NCBI GenBank assembly: GCA_052034585.1
Contig: JBPOIJ010000015.1
Coordinates: 62,001-126,000 of the forward strand
DNA length: 64,000 nucleotides
Direction: 5' to 3'
From: Xiheimicrobium sp052034585
Lineage (GTDB): Bacteria > Myxococcota > Myxococcia > Myxococcales > Myxococcaceae
This document shows, piece by piece, positions 8,868-16,754 of the stretch. Made by a program: the position numbers and the translations under genes. Positions within the stretch are counted from its first letter, which is position 1, and each line of letters starts with the position of its first letter. The notes beneath the pieces are model-generated. The model did no database searches. It was not told the origin of the DNA and saw nothing but the letters and a program-made list of their open reading frames with translations.

Positions 8868-9374
8868 TCAGGGTGCAGGCGAGGGGTGGGTGGGCGCCGA
8901 AGGTGGCACCGCGATCATCTCACCCGCGATCGGACGGGGATCGAGCCGGTCGATGATCGGCCCGAAGATCGCCGTGTCTCGCAGGTACTCCTTCGCGTCC
9001 ACGAGCCGGCTCTTGAGATCGGTGTGGAAGACGCCTCCCGCTTGCGTCGAGCCGCTCGGCCCCTTCGCCCGGAGCCCCAGCGCCGCCACCACGATCGCCG
9101 CCACGGTGAGGAAGGCCATCGCCACCTGCCGACGCACCTTCGCGACCCCGACCGGGCAGTCCTTCGTCAGCACCGTGCCATCGGAGCGTTGATAGACGCG
9201 CCCGCAGACACGCCCGGTCGCCTCGGAGAGGAGCTTCACGACCTCGGCCTCGCTCAGCTCCTTCACGTTGTGCACGTGCAGCTGGCACTTCGCGCAGAAC
9301 CGCTTGCGCTCGTCGCCCTGCATCGTCTCCCACCGCTCGGAGCAGGGGCTCGCCACTCGAATCGTCAGTGCCAT
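8868..9374 (-). CDS. Cys-motif single-pass membrane protein (tandem paralogue 1)
   Basis: 168 residues. The N-terminal domain carries SPCSERWETMQGDERKRFCAKCQLHVHNVKELSEAE followed by GRVCGRVYQRSDGTVLTKDCPVG. I recognise this pattern (FCxxC...YN/VHNLS...CxRxYxRxDGTVLTxDCPVG) as a conserved N-terminal module of unknown function in myxobacteria and planctomycetes. Its four or five Cys could bind a metal. A single membrane span (VAMAFLTVAAIVVAALG) follows at about residues 83-100, then a short, probably periplasmic, tail. It shares most of its length with the next gene, so the two arose by tandem duplication. Cytoplasmic N-terminus inferred. Confidence 0.75.
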   Translation of the reverse strand: MALTIRVASPCSERWETMQGDERKRFCAKCQLHVHNVKELSEAEVVKLLSEATGRVCGRVYQRSDGTVLTKDCPVGVAKVRRQVAMAFLTVAAIVVAALGLRAKGPSGSTQAGGVFHTDLKSRLVDAKEYLRDTAIFGPIIDRLDPRPIAGEMIAVPPSAPTHPSPAP

Positions 9375-9407
9375 GTGCTCATCCTCGCAGATCGGTCTCG
9401 TCGCACG

Positions 9408-9893
9408 TCAGTATGCGCTCGCGCCCTTGGGCGGCGCGACCTTCCCCATGATGTGGGACGTCGGGATCGGGTCGAGCCGGTCGATCAGCGCGCCGAAGAG
9501 CGAGGTGCCGCGCACATACTCCTTCGCGTCGACCAGCCGCGACTTCCAGGTGCCGCTCGGGTGCACCTCGCTCGACCCGCGCTGAGGCCGCACGCTCACG
9601 ATCGCCAAGACGAGCGCGACGACGGTGACCAACACGAGCGCCGCTTGCCGACGCAGCCTGGCGACCCCGACGGGACAGTCCTTGGTCAGCACGGTGCCGT
9701 CAGCCCGCCGAAAGACGCGCCCGCAGATCCGGCCCGTTCCATTCGAGAGCAGGTCGATGACCTCGGCCTCGCTGAGCGCTCGCAGATCGTGCACGTGCAG
9801 TTGGCACTTGGCGCAGAAGCGTTTGCGCTCGTCGCCCGTCATCGACTCCCAACGTTCGGAACAGGGACTTGCGACTTCGAGCTTCAGGGCCAT
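9408..9893 (-). CDS. Cys-motif single-pass membrane protein (tandem paralogue 2)
   Basis: 161 residues starting at ATG 9893, where GAGAGGAG sits 5 bases upstream as a strong Shine-Dalgarno; the frame continues upstream but without a better start. It has the same architecture as its neighbour: SPCSERWESMTGDERKRFCAKCQLHVHDLRALSEAE, GRICGRVFRRADGTVLTKDCPVG, one membrane span (ALVLVTVVALVLAIVSV) and a tail with WKSRLVDAKEYVRGTSLFGALIDRLDP, which the neighbour also carries almost unchanged. The repeated tail shows the whole gene was duplicated, not just the Cys module. Function unknown. Confidence 0.75.
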   Translation of the reverse strand: MALKLEVASPCSERWESMTGDERKRFCAKCQLHVHDLRALSEAEVIDLLSNGTGRICGRVFRRADGTVLTKDCPVGVARLRRQAALVLVTVVALVLAIVSVRPQRGSSEVHPSGTWKSRLVDAKEYVRGTSLFGALIDRLDPIPTSHIMGKVAPPKGASAY

Positions 9894-10005
9894 GTCGTCT
9901 CCTCTCGGAGAAGGATGAACGAGCGACCCGCCAGCCCGATCTGCGGGGAATGGAGAAGTCTCCGGCATGGGCTCCGCGCAGGCAAACGCGAACGAATTCG
10001 AGATG

Positions 10006-11670
10006 TTAGGGTCGTGCCGCGAGACGCACCTTCGAGGACGGATCTCGCCAGCGGCTCAGCTCGAGCAGCACCGCGTGATCCTTGGGTGGCTTCACCTTGA
10101 GGCCTTCGATCGCGGTCAACCGTTCGGCCTCGCCAGCGGCGATTCGCTCCGAGACGTCGCCGTTCCCACACGGCCGGGCGTGGGCGTCGCCCTCCAGCAT
10201 CACCAGCTCTGCGTCTCGCAGCTTCGCGCGGCTCAGCTTCACCGCTTCGATCGCGCGCACTTCGAAGGCCTCGAGGTCGTCCGGGAACTCGACCTTCTCG
10301 GTCTTCGCCGTCCGCACGCTGGCCAGCGCCGCCTCGGCAGTGAGCGCGGCGGCACACAGCTCTCGCGCGAGCGACAGCGCGGTGGGCGCGGTCGGGGTGT
10401 CGGTCTGTTGAGCCGTCGTCTTCGCCCACACCGCGAGCTGCCGCGCCGTCACTGCGCTCGCGAAGAACTGCCGCCGCTCGCTGCGAATCGCCATCCACCG
10501 TCGGAGCACCATCGGATCTGGCCGCTCCGGATCCCAGGCGCGCTGGTATTCGCCCGACGCCTTCTCGAGCTGCCCCGAGACGTCGAGCAGCACGGCCCGC
10601 GAGAGATAGAGCTGCGCGTCCGACGCGGTCTTCGCCAACGCCTCGAGCCGGGTCGCCACCTCGTGTTCGGCCACCTCGCGAGGCAGCGCCCGCAGCACCC
10701 GCTGGAGGCTCTCGAACGCCGCCTGCCGCACGAGCGCGTTGCGAGCCAGCCGCAGCTGTTCGAGCAAGGGGTCGATCGCGCGCACCGAGACGAACTGGCC
10801 CAGCTCCTCGGCGGCCTGCCAGCGATCCATCTGATCGGGGGCCTGGAGCGACCTCACCACGTCGTCGAAGGACCGCCGAGTCCACCCTGGTAGCGCGCGC
10901 TTGAGCCGCTCGTCCTTCGTGGCCTCGAGGGCGTCGAGCTGCTTCGCCCGAGCAAGGCGCGCCGGCCAGTTGGGCACCTGACCGATGAGCGGGCTCTTCT
11001 TCGCCAGCACCTCGGCCTCGGCAGCGAGCCCCGACACCAGCAAGCCGTCGAGCTGCACCGAGAGCAGCTTCACCCGGGCTTCGTCGCGGTGCGCACCCGA
11101 GGGAAAGTCGGTGAGGTACTGGAGCCACTGCGAGGGCCCGGCCGCGCGCGACCAGGCGACCTCGTCGAGCCGGGTCGAGACCTCGGCGGCGCGGGGATCT
11201 TCGGGGTTCTGCGCGGCGATGCGGGCGAGGGCCGTCGGCTCATCGAGGTTCGCGACCTCCGCCAGCTCGAGGCGCTTGAGGAGTTGATCGGCTTCGTCGC
11301 GATGGGCTCCCTCTGGGTGCTCTCGCACGAACTGCCGCAGCGCCTGGGCGGTGCCCTTCTCCTTCGCGCCGTTGAAGCGGAGGCTCTCGAGCATCGCCGC
11401 CGCGGCGCGCGCCTGACCCGACTCCGGGTACTGCTCGAGGAAGCGCTTGTAGGCGATGAGGGTGTGCGCCTTCTTGGCTTCGGTGAACTCCAGCTCGGCG
11501 AGCCGGGCGGTGGCGGCGTCGAGGTTCTCGTCCTCGGGGTGCTGGGCGACGAAGGCCTTCCAACCCGAGACCGTGTCGGTGCGGGAGGCCGCGCGGTAGG
11601 CAGAGTCACGACACGCGCCGGCGGTGATCACCAGGGCGCCGATCGGCACCCAAGCCAACATGGTTCGCAT
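10006..11670 (-). CDS. HEAT/TPR-repeat lipoprotein of unknown function
   Basis: 554 residues from ATG 11670, chosen because it gives a clean lipoprotein signal (MLAWVPIGALVITAGAC). The following region has TPR-like repeats of the BamD/YfgC type (WKAFVAQHPEDENLDAATARLAELEF and AYKRFLEQYPESGQARAAAAMLESL, LRQFVREHPEGAHRDEADQLLKRLE). Residues 290-370 carry a HEAT-like segment (QMDRWQAAEELGQFVSVRAIDPLLEQLRLARNALVRQAAFESLQRVL). It is probably a periplasmic scaffold anchored to a membrane. It is divergent from the NlpC/P60-like gene with 97 bp between starts. Confidence 0.72.
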   Translation of the reverse strand: MRTMLAWVPIGALVITAGACRDSAYRAASRTDTVSGWKAFVAQHPEDENLDAATARLAELEFTEAKKAHTLIAYKRFLEQYPESGQARAAAAMLESLRFNGAKEKGTAQALRQFVREHPEGAHRDEADQLLKRLELAEVANLDEPTALARIAAQNPEDPRAAEVSTRLDEVAWSRAAGPSQWLQYLTDFPSGAHRDEARVKLLSVQLDGLLVSGLAAEAEVLAKKSPLIGQVPNWPARLARAKQLDALEATKDERLKRALPGWTRRSFDDVVRSLQAPDQMDRWQAAEELGQFVSVRAIDPLLEQLRLARNALVRQAAFESLQRVLRALPREVAEHEVATRLEALAKTASDAQLYLSRAVLLDVSGQLEKASGEYQRAWDPERPDPMVLRRWMAIRSERRQFFASAVTARQLAVWAKTTAQQTDTPTAPTALSLARELCAAALTAEAALASVRTAKTEKVEFPDDLEAFEVRAIEAVKLSRAKLRDAELVMLEGDAHARPCGNGDVSERIAAGEAERLTAIEGLKVKPPKDHAVLLELSRWRDPSSKVRLAARP

Positions 11671-11767
11671 CGAGGCGCTCGTAGCCCCAAACCTGCGCGG
11701 GTGCAGCCAGCCAGCACGGGGAGGCCGGCTTTTTGACGCGCCCTCCCCTTTTGTCACCATCGGCTCC

Positions 11768-12481
11768 ATGCGGATGGGCTCGCTCGGACTCCTCGCACTC
11801 GTCATGGTCGGCTGCGCCACCGGGCGGCCGTTGGGATCGTGGCGCGTCGACGACGGCTATCGGCCCTTCGCGCAAGCCCCGGGCGCCACCGAGATTCCGC
11901 AGGTGGACGGCGCGATCGCGCCGCTCGAGCTCCCGCCCGGCGCGCGAGGCAAGGTCGTCGAGGCCGCCCGCGCGCTCGTCGGGGCCCGCCACGTCGAAGT
12001 CGGGGGCAAGCGGTTCGGCGACGACTGCACCGGCCTGGTTCGTGGCGTCTACTCGCAGCTCGGGCTCGAGCTGATGTCGGAGGGCGCGCCGCAGGACAAC
12101 GGCGTCACCGCCATCTGGCGCTACCTCGGCCGCTTCGGGCGGCTGTACGAGGGCGGGCGGCCCGTACCTGGCGATCTCGTCTTCTTTCGCGAGACGTACG
12201 ATCTCAACCGAGACGGCGCGGTCAACGACGGGCTCACCCACATCGGCCTCGTCGACGACGTCGAGCCCGACGGCACGGTGTTGGTGATCCACCGGGTCGC
12301 ACGCGGCGTGGTGCGCTACCGAATGAACCTCTCCTCCCCGTCGAAGGGAAAGGACGCGACGGGAAAGGTGATCAACGACGGGCTGCGGCTCGCCGGCGCA
12401 GGCTCTCCGTCGCGCCTCACCGGAGAGCTGTTCGTCTCGTTCGGCACGCTGCTCCCGAACGATCGAGTGGCCTCGCGCTGA
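11768..12481 (+). CDS. NlpC/P60-like cell-wall hydrolase lipoprotein
   Basis: 237 residues starting at ATG 11768, which yields a lipoprotein signal ending VMVGC. The catalytic Cys is in GDDCTGLVRGVYSQLG, the NlpC/P60 Cys-box pattern. The His is in DGLTHIGLVDDV, after GDLVFFRETYDLNRDGAVND, where a small Asp-rich loop could bind calcium. NlpC/P60 enzymes cleave peptide crosslinks of peptidoglycan or act as amidases; the substrate here is unproven. A periplasmic lipoprotein with this fold fits cell-wall remodelling. It converges on the zinc-ribbon protein across the tandem repeats. Confidence 0.75.
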   Translation: MRMGSLGLLALVMVGCATGRPLGSWRVDDGYRPFAQAPGATEIPQVDGAIAPLELPPGARGKVVEAARALVGARHVEVGGKRFGDDCTGLVRGVYSQLGLELMSEGAPQDNGVTAIWRYLGRFGRLYEGGRPVPGDLVFFRETYDLNRDGAVNDGLTHIGLVDDVEPDGTVLVIHRVARGVVRYRMNLSSPSKGKDATGKVINDGLRLAGAGSPSRLTGELFVSFGTLLPNDRVASR

Positions 12482-12510
12482 GCTGGCTGGTTCGCGGCCT
12501 GGTTTCCGAG

Positions 12511-12610
12511 CGGCGCCGAGCCTCGTTTCCGTCTCGAACGGCGCCGAGCCTCGTTTCCGTCTCAAACGGCGCCGAGCCTCGTTTCCGTCTCGAGCGGCGC
12601 CGAGCCTGGT
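12511..12610. repeat. 28-bp tandem direct repeat, about 3.6 copies
   Basis: Three full units at 12511-12538, 12539-12566 and 12567-12594 differ only in their last three bases (GAA, AAA, GAG), and a partial unit runs to about 12610. A degraded half unit may precede at 12498-12510. Each unit contains the palindrome GGCGCC, and neighbouring units give CTCG..CGAG dyads. The array sits exactly between two convergent stop codons (12481 and 12612). There are no unique spacers, so it is not CRISPR. Confidence 0.9.
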
Positions 12611-12611
12611 G

Positions 12612-15002
12612 TCACTCCTGGATCACAGCGAGCCCAGCGGTCGCGGCGAGCAGCTTGGGCCCGTTCTTCGCCGCCTGCTCGATCGCTTCCTTCGCCTTGG
12701 CTTCGTCCTTGAGTGCCAGGAAGACCCGAGCAGCGAGCAAGTGAGGACGTGCGAGCTCGGTGGAGCCTTCGTCGCTGCGCAAGGCGTTGATCGACTCGAG
12801 GGCTGCCTTGAGATCGTTCGGGTTCTGCTTGGTGGCGTTCACGGCCGCCACCGCGGGCGCCAGCTTGCCCCAGTAGTCGTCAGGAGACGGACTCGACAGC
12901 GGCTCCCCACGCACGGCCTTGAGCAGATAGAGCGCGGAGGTGGCGGCCGGCGTGCGCTCACCGAGCACTCCGTCGAGGCTGGCGCCGGCCTTGGTGACGC
13001 GCTGCCAGGCGGCGGTGATCTGTGGAGCGAGCTCCTTCGACCGATCCGCCAGCACGTTGATGCGCTTCGCGATCGCGCCCTTCTTCGGATCTTCCTTGGT
13101 CATCACCGCGTGCTGGGCCGTCAACGTGTCGTAGCGAACCTTGAGGAACGAGTGCTCGGCGTTCAGATCGTCGAGGTCGAGCGCCAACCCGAGCACCAGC
13201 GCGGCGTGCCCGTCGACGAAGGTGGGGTTCGCCTTCACCAACTTCTCGAGCTCCTCGATCTCCTTCTTCCGCAGCTCGGTGTCGTCCTGCCGCAAGCGCT
13301 CGACCGCCTGGAGCACGTCTTGGCGAAGCTTGGGATCGACCTCGCGCCCCAGGAGCTGCTTGCCGAAGAGCTGCCAGACGACGAACGCGCCGCCGGCGAG
13401 CAGGAGGAGGAGGACGATCACCACGGCGACGACGACCCGGCGCCGACCGCCCGAGGCGACTGCTGCGGCCACGGCCTCGTCGCTGAGCTCCGAGGTGCGG
13501 GCCGTCGACGCTTCGGGAGAGGTGTTCGGCGTCTCCGAGGCGAGCAGATCGAGCGACATCGGTGAGCGGTGCGCCAGATCCGTCGCCCGCTCCACCGGGC
13601 TGAGGTTGGGGAGCGTCGACCCGATCGGGCCGTCGTGTTTGATCGTCGCGTGGCTGTCGAGGCCACCCGGCTCCATCAGGGTGCTGACACCCGGTGGATC
13701 GGGATCGGGTTGGCGATCGCTGGTCGAGAAGAACTCCTCGCTCGTCATGTTCGGCGGGAGCGTCTGGGCGCCATCGAGCGAGAGGCGGGCGAGCTCGGGG
13801 GCGGTGCCCGAGTTGGGGCTCGGGGCCTTCGCGTCGGGCTTGGTGGTCTCCTGCATCGACGACATCGCGAAGAGGTTGGTGCGGTCGTGACGTGCCTGCA
13901 CGGCCTCGGGGCTCTCGGCGTCTGGGTCGGCGGTGAGCTCCGAGTCACCCTGGTGCTGCCGCATCATCTGCTCGAGATCGACGCGCACGGTGCTCTCGGT
14001 GCGGTGCATCTCCGGCTCGCCGTCGCTGTCGAGCTCGCGATCGACCTTCGGCGTGCCAAAGGCCATCGTCTTGTTCGGTGCGGCGACCGCCTCGGGCGGC
14101 TTGCCGAACATCATCGTCTGGTTGGCCTTCGGCTGAGCGGGCGCAGCGCCGAAGAGCTGAGTGCTCTTCGGCTCCGGGGCGCTCACCGGGTTCGCGCCGA
14201 ACACGAGCGTCTGGTTCGCGGGCGCGGCTGGCGGCGGCGCGGCGGAGGCGGCCTGCTGGCCGGCCGCGGTGCCGAACATGACGGTGTTCTGCTTCGGAGG
14301 GGCGACCGGGCTGCCTCCGAAGACGAGGGTCTGGTTCGGCGCGGGGGCTCGGGCTGGAGGCTCCTTGGCCGCCGCTTGTTGCCCCGCTGGCGTCCCGAAC
14401 GTCACCGTCTGGTGGGCGGCGGGCGGCTGGGCGACCGGGCCCGCACCGAAGACGAGCGTCTGGTTCGCCGGGGCGGTGGCTGGAGCGTGCGCTGCCTGCT
14501 GACCGGCCGGGGTGCCGAACACCATCGTCTGCGAGGCGGGCTTGGCGGCGGGCGGTGGCGGCGCGGCTTGAACCGCAGGCCCACCGAACATCATCGTCTG
14601 ATTGGCGGGCTGGCTCGGTGGCGCGGCGGCGGGCGGTTGCTGGCCACCTCCGAAGATCATCGTCTGGTGAGCGGGCCGGGCGGGCGCGGCCGGCGGGGGC
14701 GCCTTCGTCGGTTGGGCACCGAACACCATCGTCTGGTTGGGCCCCTTGGGGGGAGCGCTCGCCGCTGCAGGGTCTTGCCCGAAGACCATCGTCTGGTTGG
14801 CGGGTCGGCCGCTGGAAGGCGGCTTGCGCTTGGTGGTGGTGGGCTCGTCTTCGAGCTCTCCCTGCGCCGACTCACCGGGCCGAGGCGGGTAGGCGGTGAA
14901 CACGTGGCTGCATCGCGTGCACTGAACCGGAGCCCCGGCCGCGGGAATCACGGCTTCATCGAGAACGTACGTCGTCGAGCACTTCTCGCACGAGATCAGC
15001 AC
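12612..15002 (-). CDS. Zinc-ribbon/TPR membrane protein with repeated (N/H)QTMxFG motifs
   Basis: 796 residues. An N-terminal MJ0042-type zinc ribbon uses C5, C8, C28 and C31. A long Pro/Ala-rich disordered region (about residues 55-320) carries 13 copies of a short motif of form xxTxxFG, mostly NQTMVFG, NQTLVFG or NQTMMFG. A second disordered part runs to about 500. A single membrane helix (VVVAVVIVLLLLLAGGAFVVW, near 530) follows, and the C-terminal third looks like TPR or helical repeats (VNATKQNPNDLKAALESINAL and so on). The motif-rich part should be cytoplasmic and the TPR part periplasmic. Thr in these evenly spaced motifs could be kinase targets or docking sites. It is the last gene of the lysC operon, 12 bp after the ComEA-like gene. 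Confidence 0.8.
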   Translation of the reverse strand: MLISCEKCSTTYVLDEAVIPAAGAPVQCTRCSHVFTAYPPRPGESAQGELEDEPTTTKRKPPSSGRPANQTMVFGQDPAAASAPPKGPNQTMVFGAQPTKAPPPAAPARPAHQTMIFGGGQQPPAAAPPSQPANQTMMFGGPAVQAAPPPPAAKPASQTMVFGTPAGQQAAHAPATAPANQTLVFGAGPVAQPPAAHQTVTFGTPAGQQAAAKEPPARAPAPNQTLVFGGSPVAPPKQNTVMFGTAAGQQAASAAPPPAAPANQTLVFGANPVSAPEPKSTQLFGAAPAQPKANQTMMFGKPPEAVAAPNKTMAFGTPKVDRELDSDGEPEMHRTESTVRVDLEQMMRQHQGDSELTADPDAESPEAVQARHDRTNLFAMSSMQETTKPDAKAPSPNSGTAPELARLSLDGAQTLPPNMTSEEFFSTSDRQPDPDPPGVSTLMEPGGLDSHATIKHDGPIGSTLPNLSPVERATDLAHRSPMSLDLLASETPNTSPEASTARTSELSDEAVAAAVASGGRRRVVVAVVIVLLLLLAGGAFVVWQLFGKQLLGREVDPKLRQDVLQAVERLRQDDTELRKKEIEELEKLVKANPTFVDGHAALVLGLALDLDDLNAEHSFLKVRYDTLTAQHAVMTKEDPKKGAIAKRINVLADRSKELAPQITAAWQRVTKAGASLDGVLGERTPAATSALYLLKAVRGEPLSSPSPDDYWGKLAPAVAAVNATKQNPNDLKAALESINALRSDEGSTELARPHLLAARVFLALKDEAKAKEAIEQAAKNGPKLLAATAGLAVIQE

Positions 15003-15014
15003 CGCTCGTTTCTA

Positions 15015-15422
15015 TCACAGCCCCGCGTCACAACGAGCAATCTCAGCCAGCGTCTGGAGCGCCTCCAGCCGGGCTGGTCCGACCCCTTCCACCGCGTCGA
15101 CTTCGTCCCAGGAACAGAAGCGCCCCTTCGCCTCTCGCGCCGCGATGATCGACTTGGCGAGCTCGGGCCCGACGCCCGGGAGGATGGCGAGGTCGTCGGC
15201 GGTGAGCCGCTCGAACGGCACCCGCTGCTTCACCGTCAGCGCCTGGCCGGCTGGGAGCGGCGCGCCACGCCCACCGCAGCGGGCGACCCCGGCGTCATCG
15301 AGGACGATCTCGGTCGGATCACAATCGAGCGCGGCGCGTCGACTCGGCCATCGCCACCAGGAGCCGACCCCGATGAAGAGCAGCACCGCTCCGGCCACGA
15401 TGAGCCACCCGTCTCGCGTCAT
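15015..15422 (-). CDS. ComEA-like helix-hairpin-helix membrane protein
   Basis: 135 residues: an N-terminal membrane anchor (GWLIVAGAVLLFIGVGSWW), a short linker with two Cys, then a tandem helix-hairpin-helix domain of the ComEA type (LAILPGVGPELAKSIIAAREAKGRFCSWDEVDAVEGVGPARLEAL, residues ~80-125). ComEA proteins bind double-stranded DNA at the outer face of the membrane in natural transformation, but anchored HhH proteins of this size also occur without a competence role. It starts 3 bp after the lysC stop. No comEC or comF is seen nearby. Confidence 0.8.
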   Translation of the reverse strand: MTRDGWLIVAGAVLLFIGVGSWWRWPSRRAALDCDPTEIVLDDAGVARCGGRGAPLPAGQALTVKQRVPFERLTADDLAILPGVGPELAKSIIAAREAKGRFCSWDEVDAVEGVGPARLEALQTLAEIARCDAGL

Positions 15423-15425
15423 CGC

Positions 15426-16682
15426 TCACTTGCCGCGCTTGGAGGGCTTGCCGTCGAGCCCGAACTCGGTGTGGAGCGCCCGCACCGCGAGCTCCGCGTA
15501 CTTCGAGGGGATCACGCAGGAGACCCGGATCTCGCTGGTGGAGATCGCCATGATGTTGATCCCCTCCTTCGAGAGGGTGCGGAACATGCGCGCGGCGACG
15601 CCGGAGTGGTTTCGCATGCCGACCCCGACGATCGACACCTTGGCGATGTCTTGATCGGTCGAGATCTCGCCGGTCGCCAGCTGCTTGGCGATCTTCTTCA
15701 CCACGTCGTGCGCCTTGGTGAGATCGGCCTTGCCGACGGTGAAGGTGAGATCCGACTTCCCGGCGAGCGGCGGGTTCTGGACGATCAGGTCGACGACGAT
15801 CGCCTTCTCGTCGAGGGCTCCGAAGATGGTGGCCGCCACGCCCGGCCGATCGGGCACGTCGCGAATCGAGATGCGCGCCTCGTTGCGATCGAGCGCGATG
15901 CCACTGACGACGAGGTCTTCCATCGATGCGTCCTCCTCACAGACGAGCGTGCCCGGGTCGTCCGAGAACGAGCTCTTCACCCACAACGGCACCCGGTACT
16001 TCATCGCGAACTCGACGCTGCGAATCTGCAGCACCTTGGCGCCCAGGCTCGCGAGCTCGAGCATCTCTTCGTAGCTGATCCGATCGAGCTTCCTGGCGGC
16101 GGGCGCGACGTTCGGGTCGGTCGTGTAGACGCCGTCGACGTCGGTGTAGATCTCGCACGCGTCGGCCTTCAGCGCGGCGGCGATCGCGACCGCGGTGGTG
16201 TCCGAGCCTCCGCGGCCGAGGGTGGTGATGTTCCCCTGCTCGTCGACCCCCTGGAACCCGGCGACGACGGCGATGTGGCCCGCCTTCACCGCGTCGAGGA
16301 TGCGGGTGCCGTCGATCTGCTGAATGCGCGCCTTCGAGTAGGTGCTGTCGGTGACGATGCGGCACTGGTGCCCCAGAAAGCTCGTCGCCTCGCCGCCCAG
16401 CGTCTGAATCGCGATCGCGACCAGGCCCACCGACACCTGCTCGCCCGTCGCCACCACCACGTCTTGCTCGCGCTCGCTGGGCCTGGGCGTGATCTCGTTG
16501 ACCAGCTTGAGCAGCCGGTTGGTCTCTCCCGACATCGCCGAGACGACCAGCACCACGTCGTTTCCGGCCTTGCGAGCGGCGAGCGCGCGTCGGGCCACGT
16601 TCTGGATCCGCGCGACGTCGCCGACCGAGGTGCCGCCGTATTTCTGCACGATCAGCCGCCGCTTCCGTCGACCTGACGCCAT
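15426..16682 (-). CDS. lysC: Aspartate kinase
   Basis: Aspartate kinase phosphorylates L-aspartate to aspartyl-4-phosphate, the first step to lysine, threonine, methionine and diaminopimelate. The 418-residue product has the kinase opening VQKYGGTSVGD, the SAMSGETNRLL segment, TLGRGGSDTTAVAIAAAL and EIYTDVDGVYTTDP. Two ACT domains form the last third (ISIRDVPDRPGVAATIFGALDEKAI and VSIVGVGMRNHSGVAARMFRTLSKEGINI), so it is the stand-alone monofunctional, allosterically controlled type. Length is normal for the single-domain enzyme. It heads an operon with the ComEA-like and zinc-ribbon genes and is divergent from hutH. Confidence 0.95.
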   Translation of the reverse strand: MASGRRKRRLIVQKYGGTSVGDVARIQNVARRALAARKAGNDVVLVVSAMSGETNRLLKLVNEITPRPSEREQDVVVATGEQVSVGLVAIAIQTLGGEATSFLGHQCRIVTDSTYSKARIQQIDGTRILDAVKAGHIAVVAGFQGVDEQGNITTLGRGGSDTTAVAIAAALKADACEIYTDVDGVYTTDPNVAPAARKLDRISYEEMLELASLGAKVLQIRSVEFAMKYRVPLWVKSSFSDDPGTLVCEEDASMEDLVVSGIALDRNEARISIRDVPDRPGVAATIFGALDEKAIVVDLIVQNPPLAGKSDLTFTVGKADLTKAHDVVKKIAKQLATGEISTDQDIAKVSIVGVGMRNHSGVAARMFRTLSKEGINIMAISTSEIRVSCVIPSKYAELAVRALHTEFGLDGKPSKRGK

Positions 16683-16754
16683 GCGTCACGTGTAGCGCAG
16701 CAGGCCAGGGCGCCCAACCGAAAACCACGACGAGACAGCCGCGCACGGTGCGGT

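Noticed and set aside
12511..12610. Possible CRISPR array
   Set aside because: Units are directly abutting with no unique spacers, and no cas genes are present.
13569..16676. Plus-strand open frame of 1,035 codons opposite the zinc-ribbon, ComEA-like and lysC genes
   Set aside because: High-GC shadow; the opposite strand has three recognisable genes with strong motifs.
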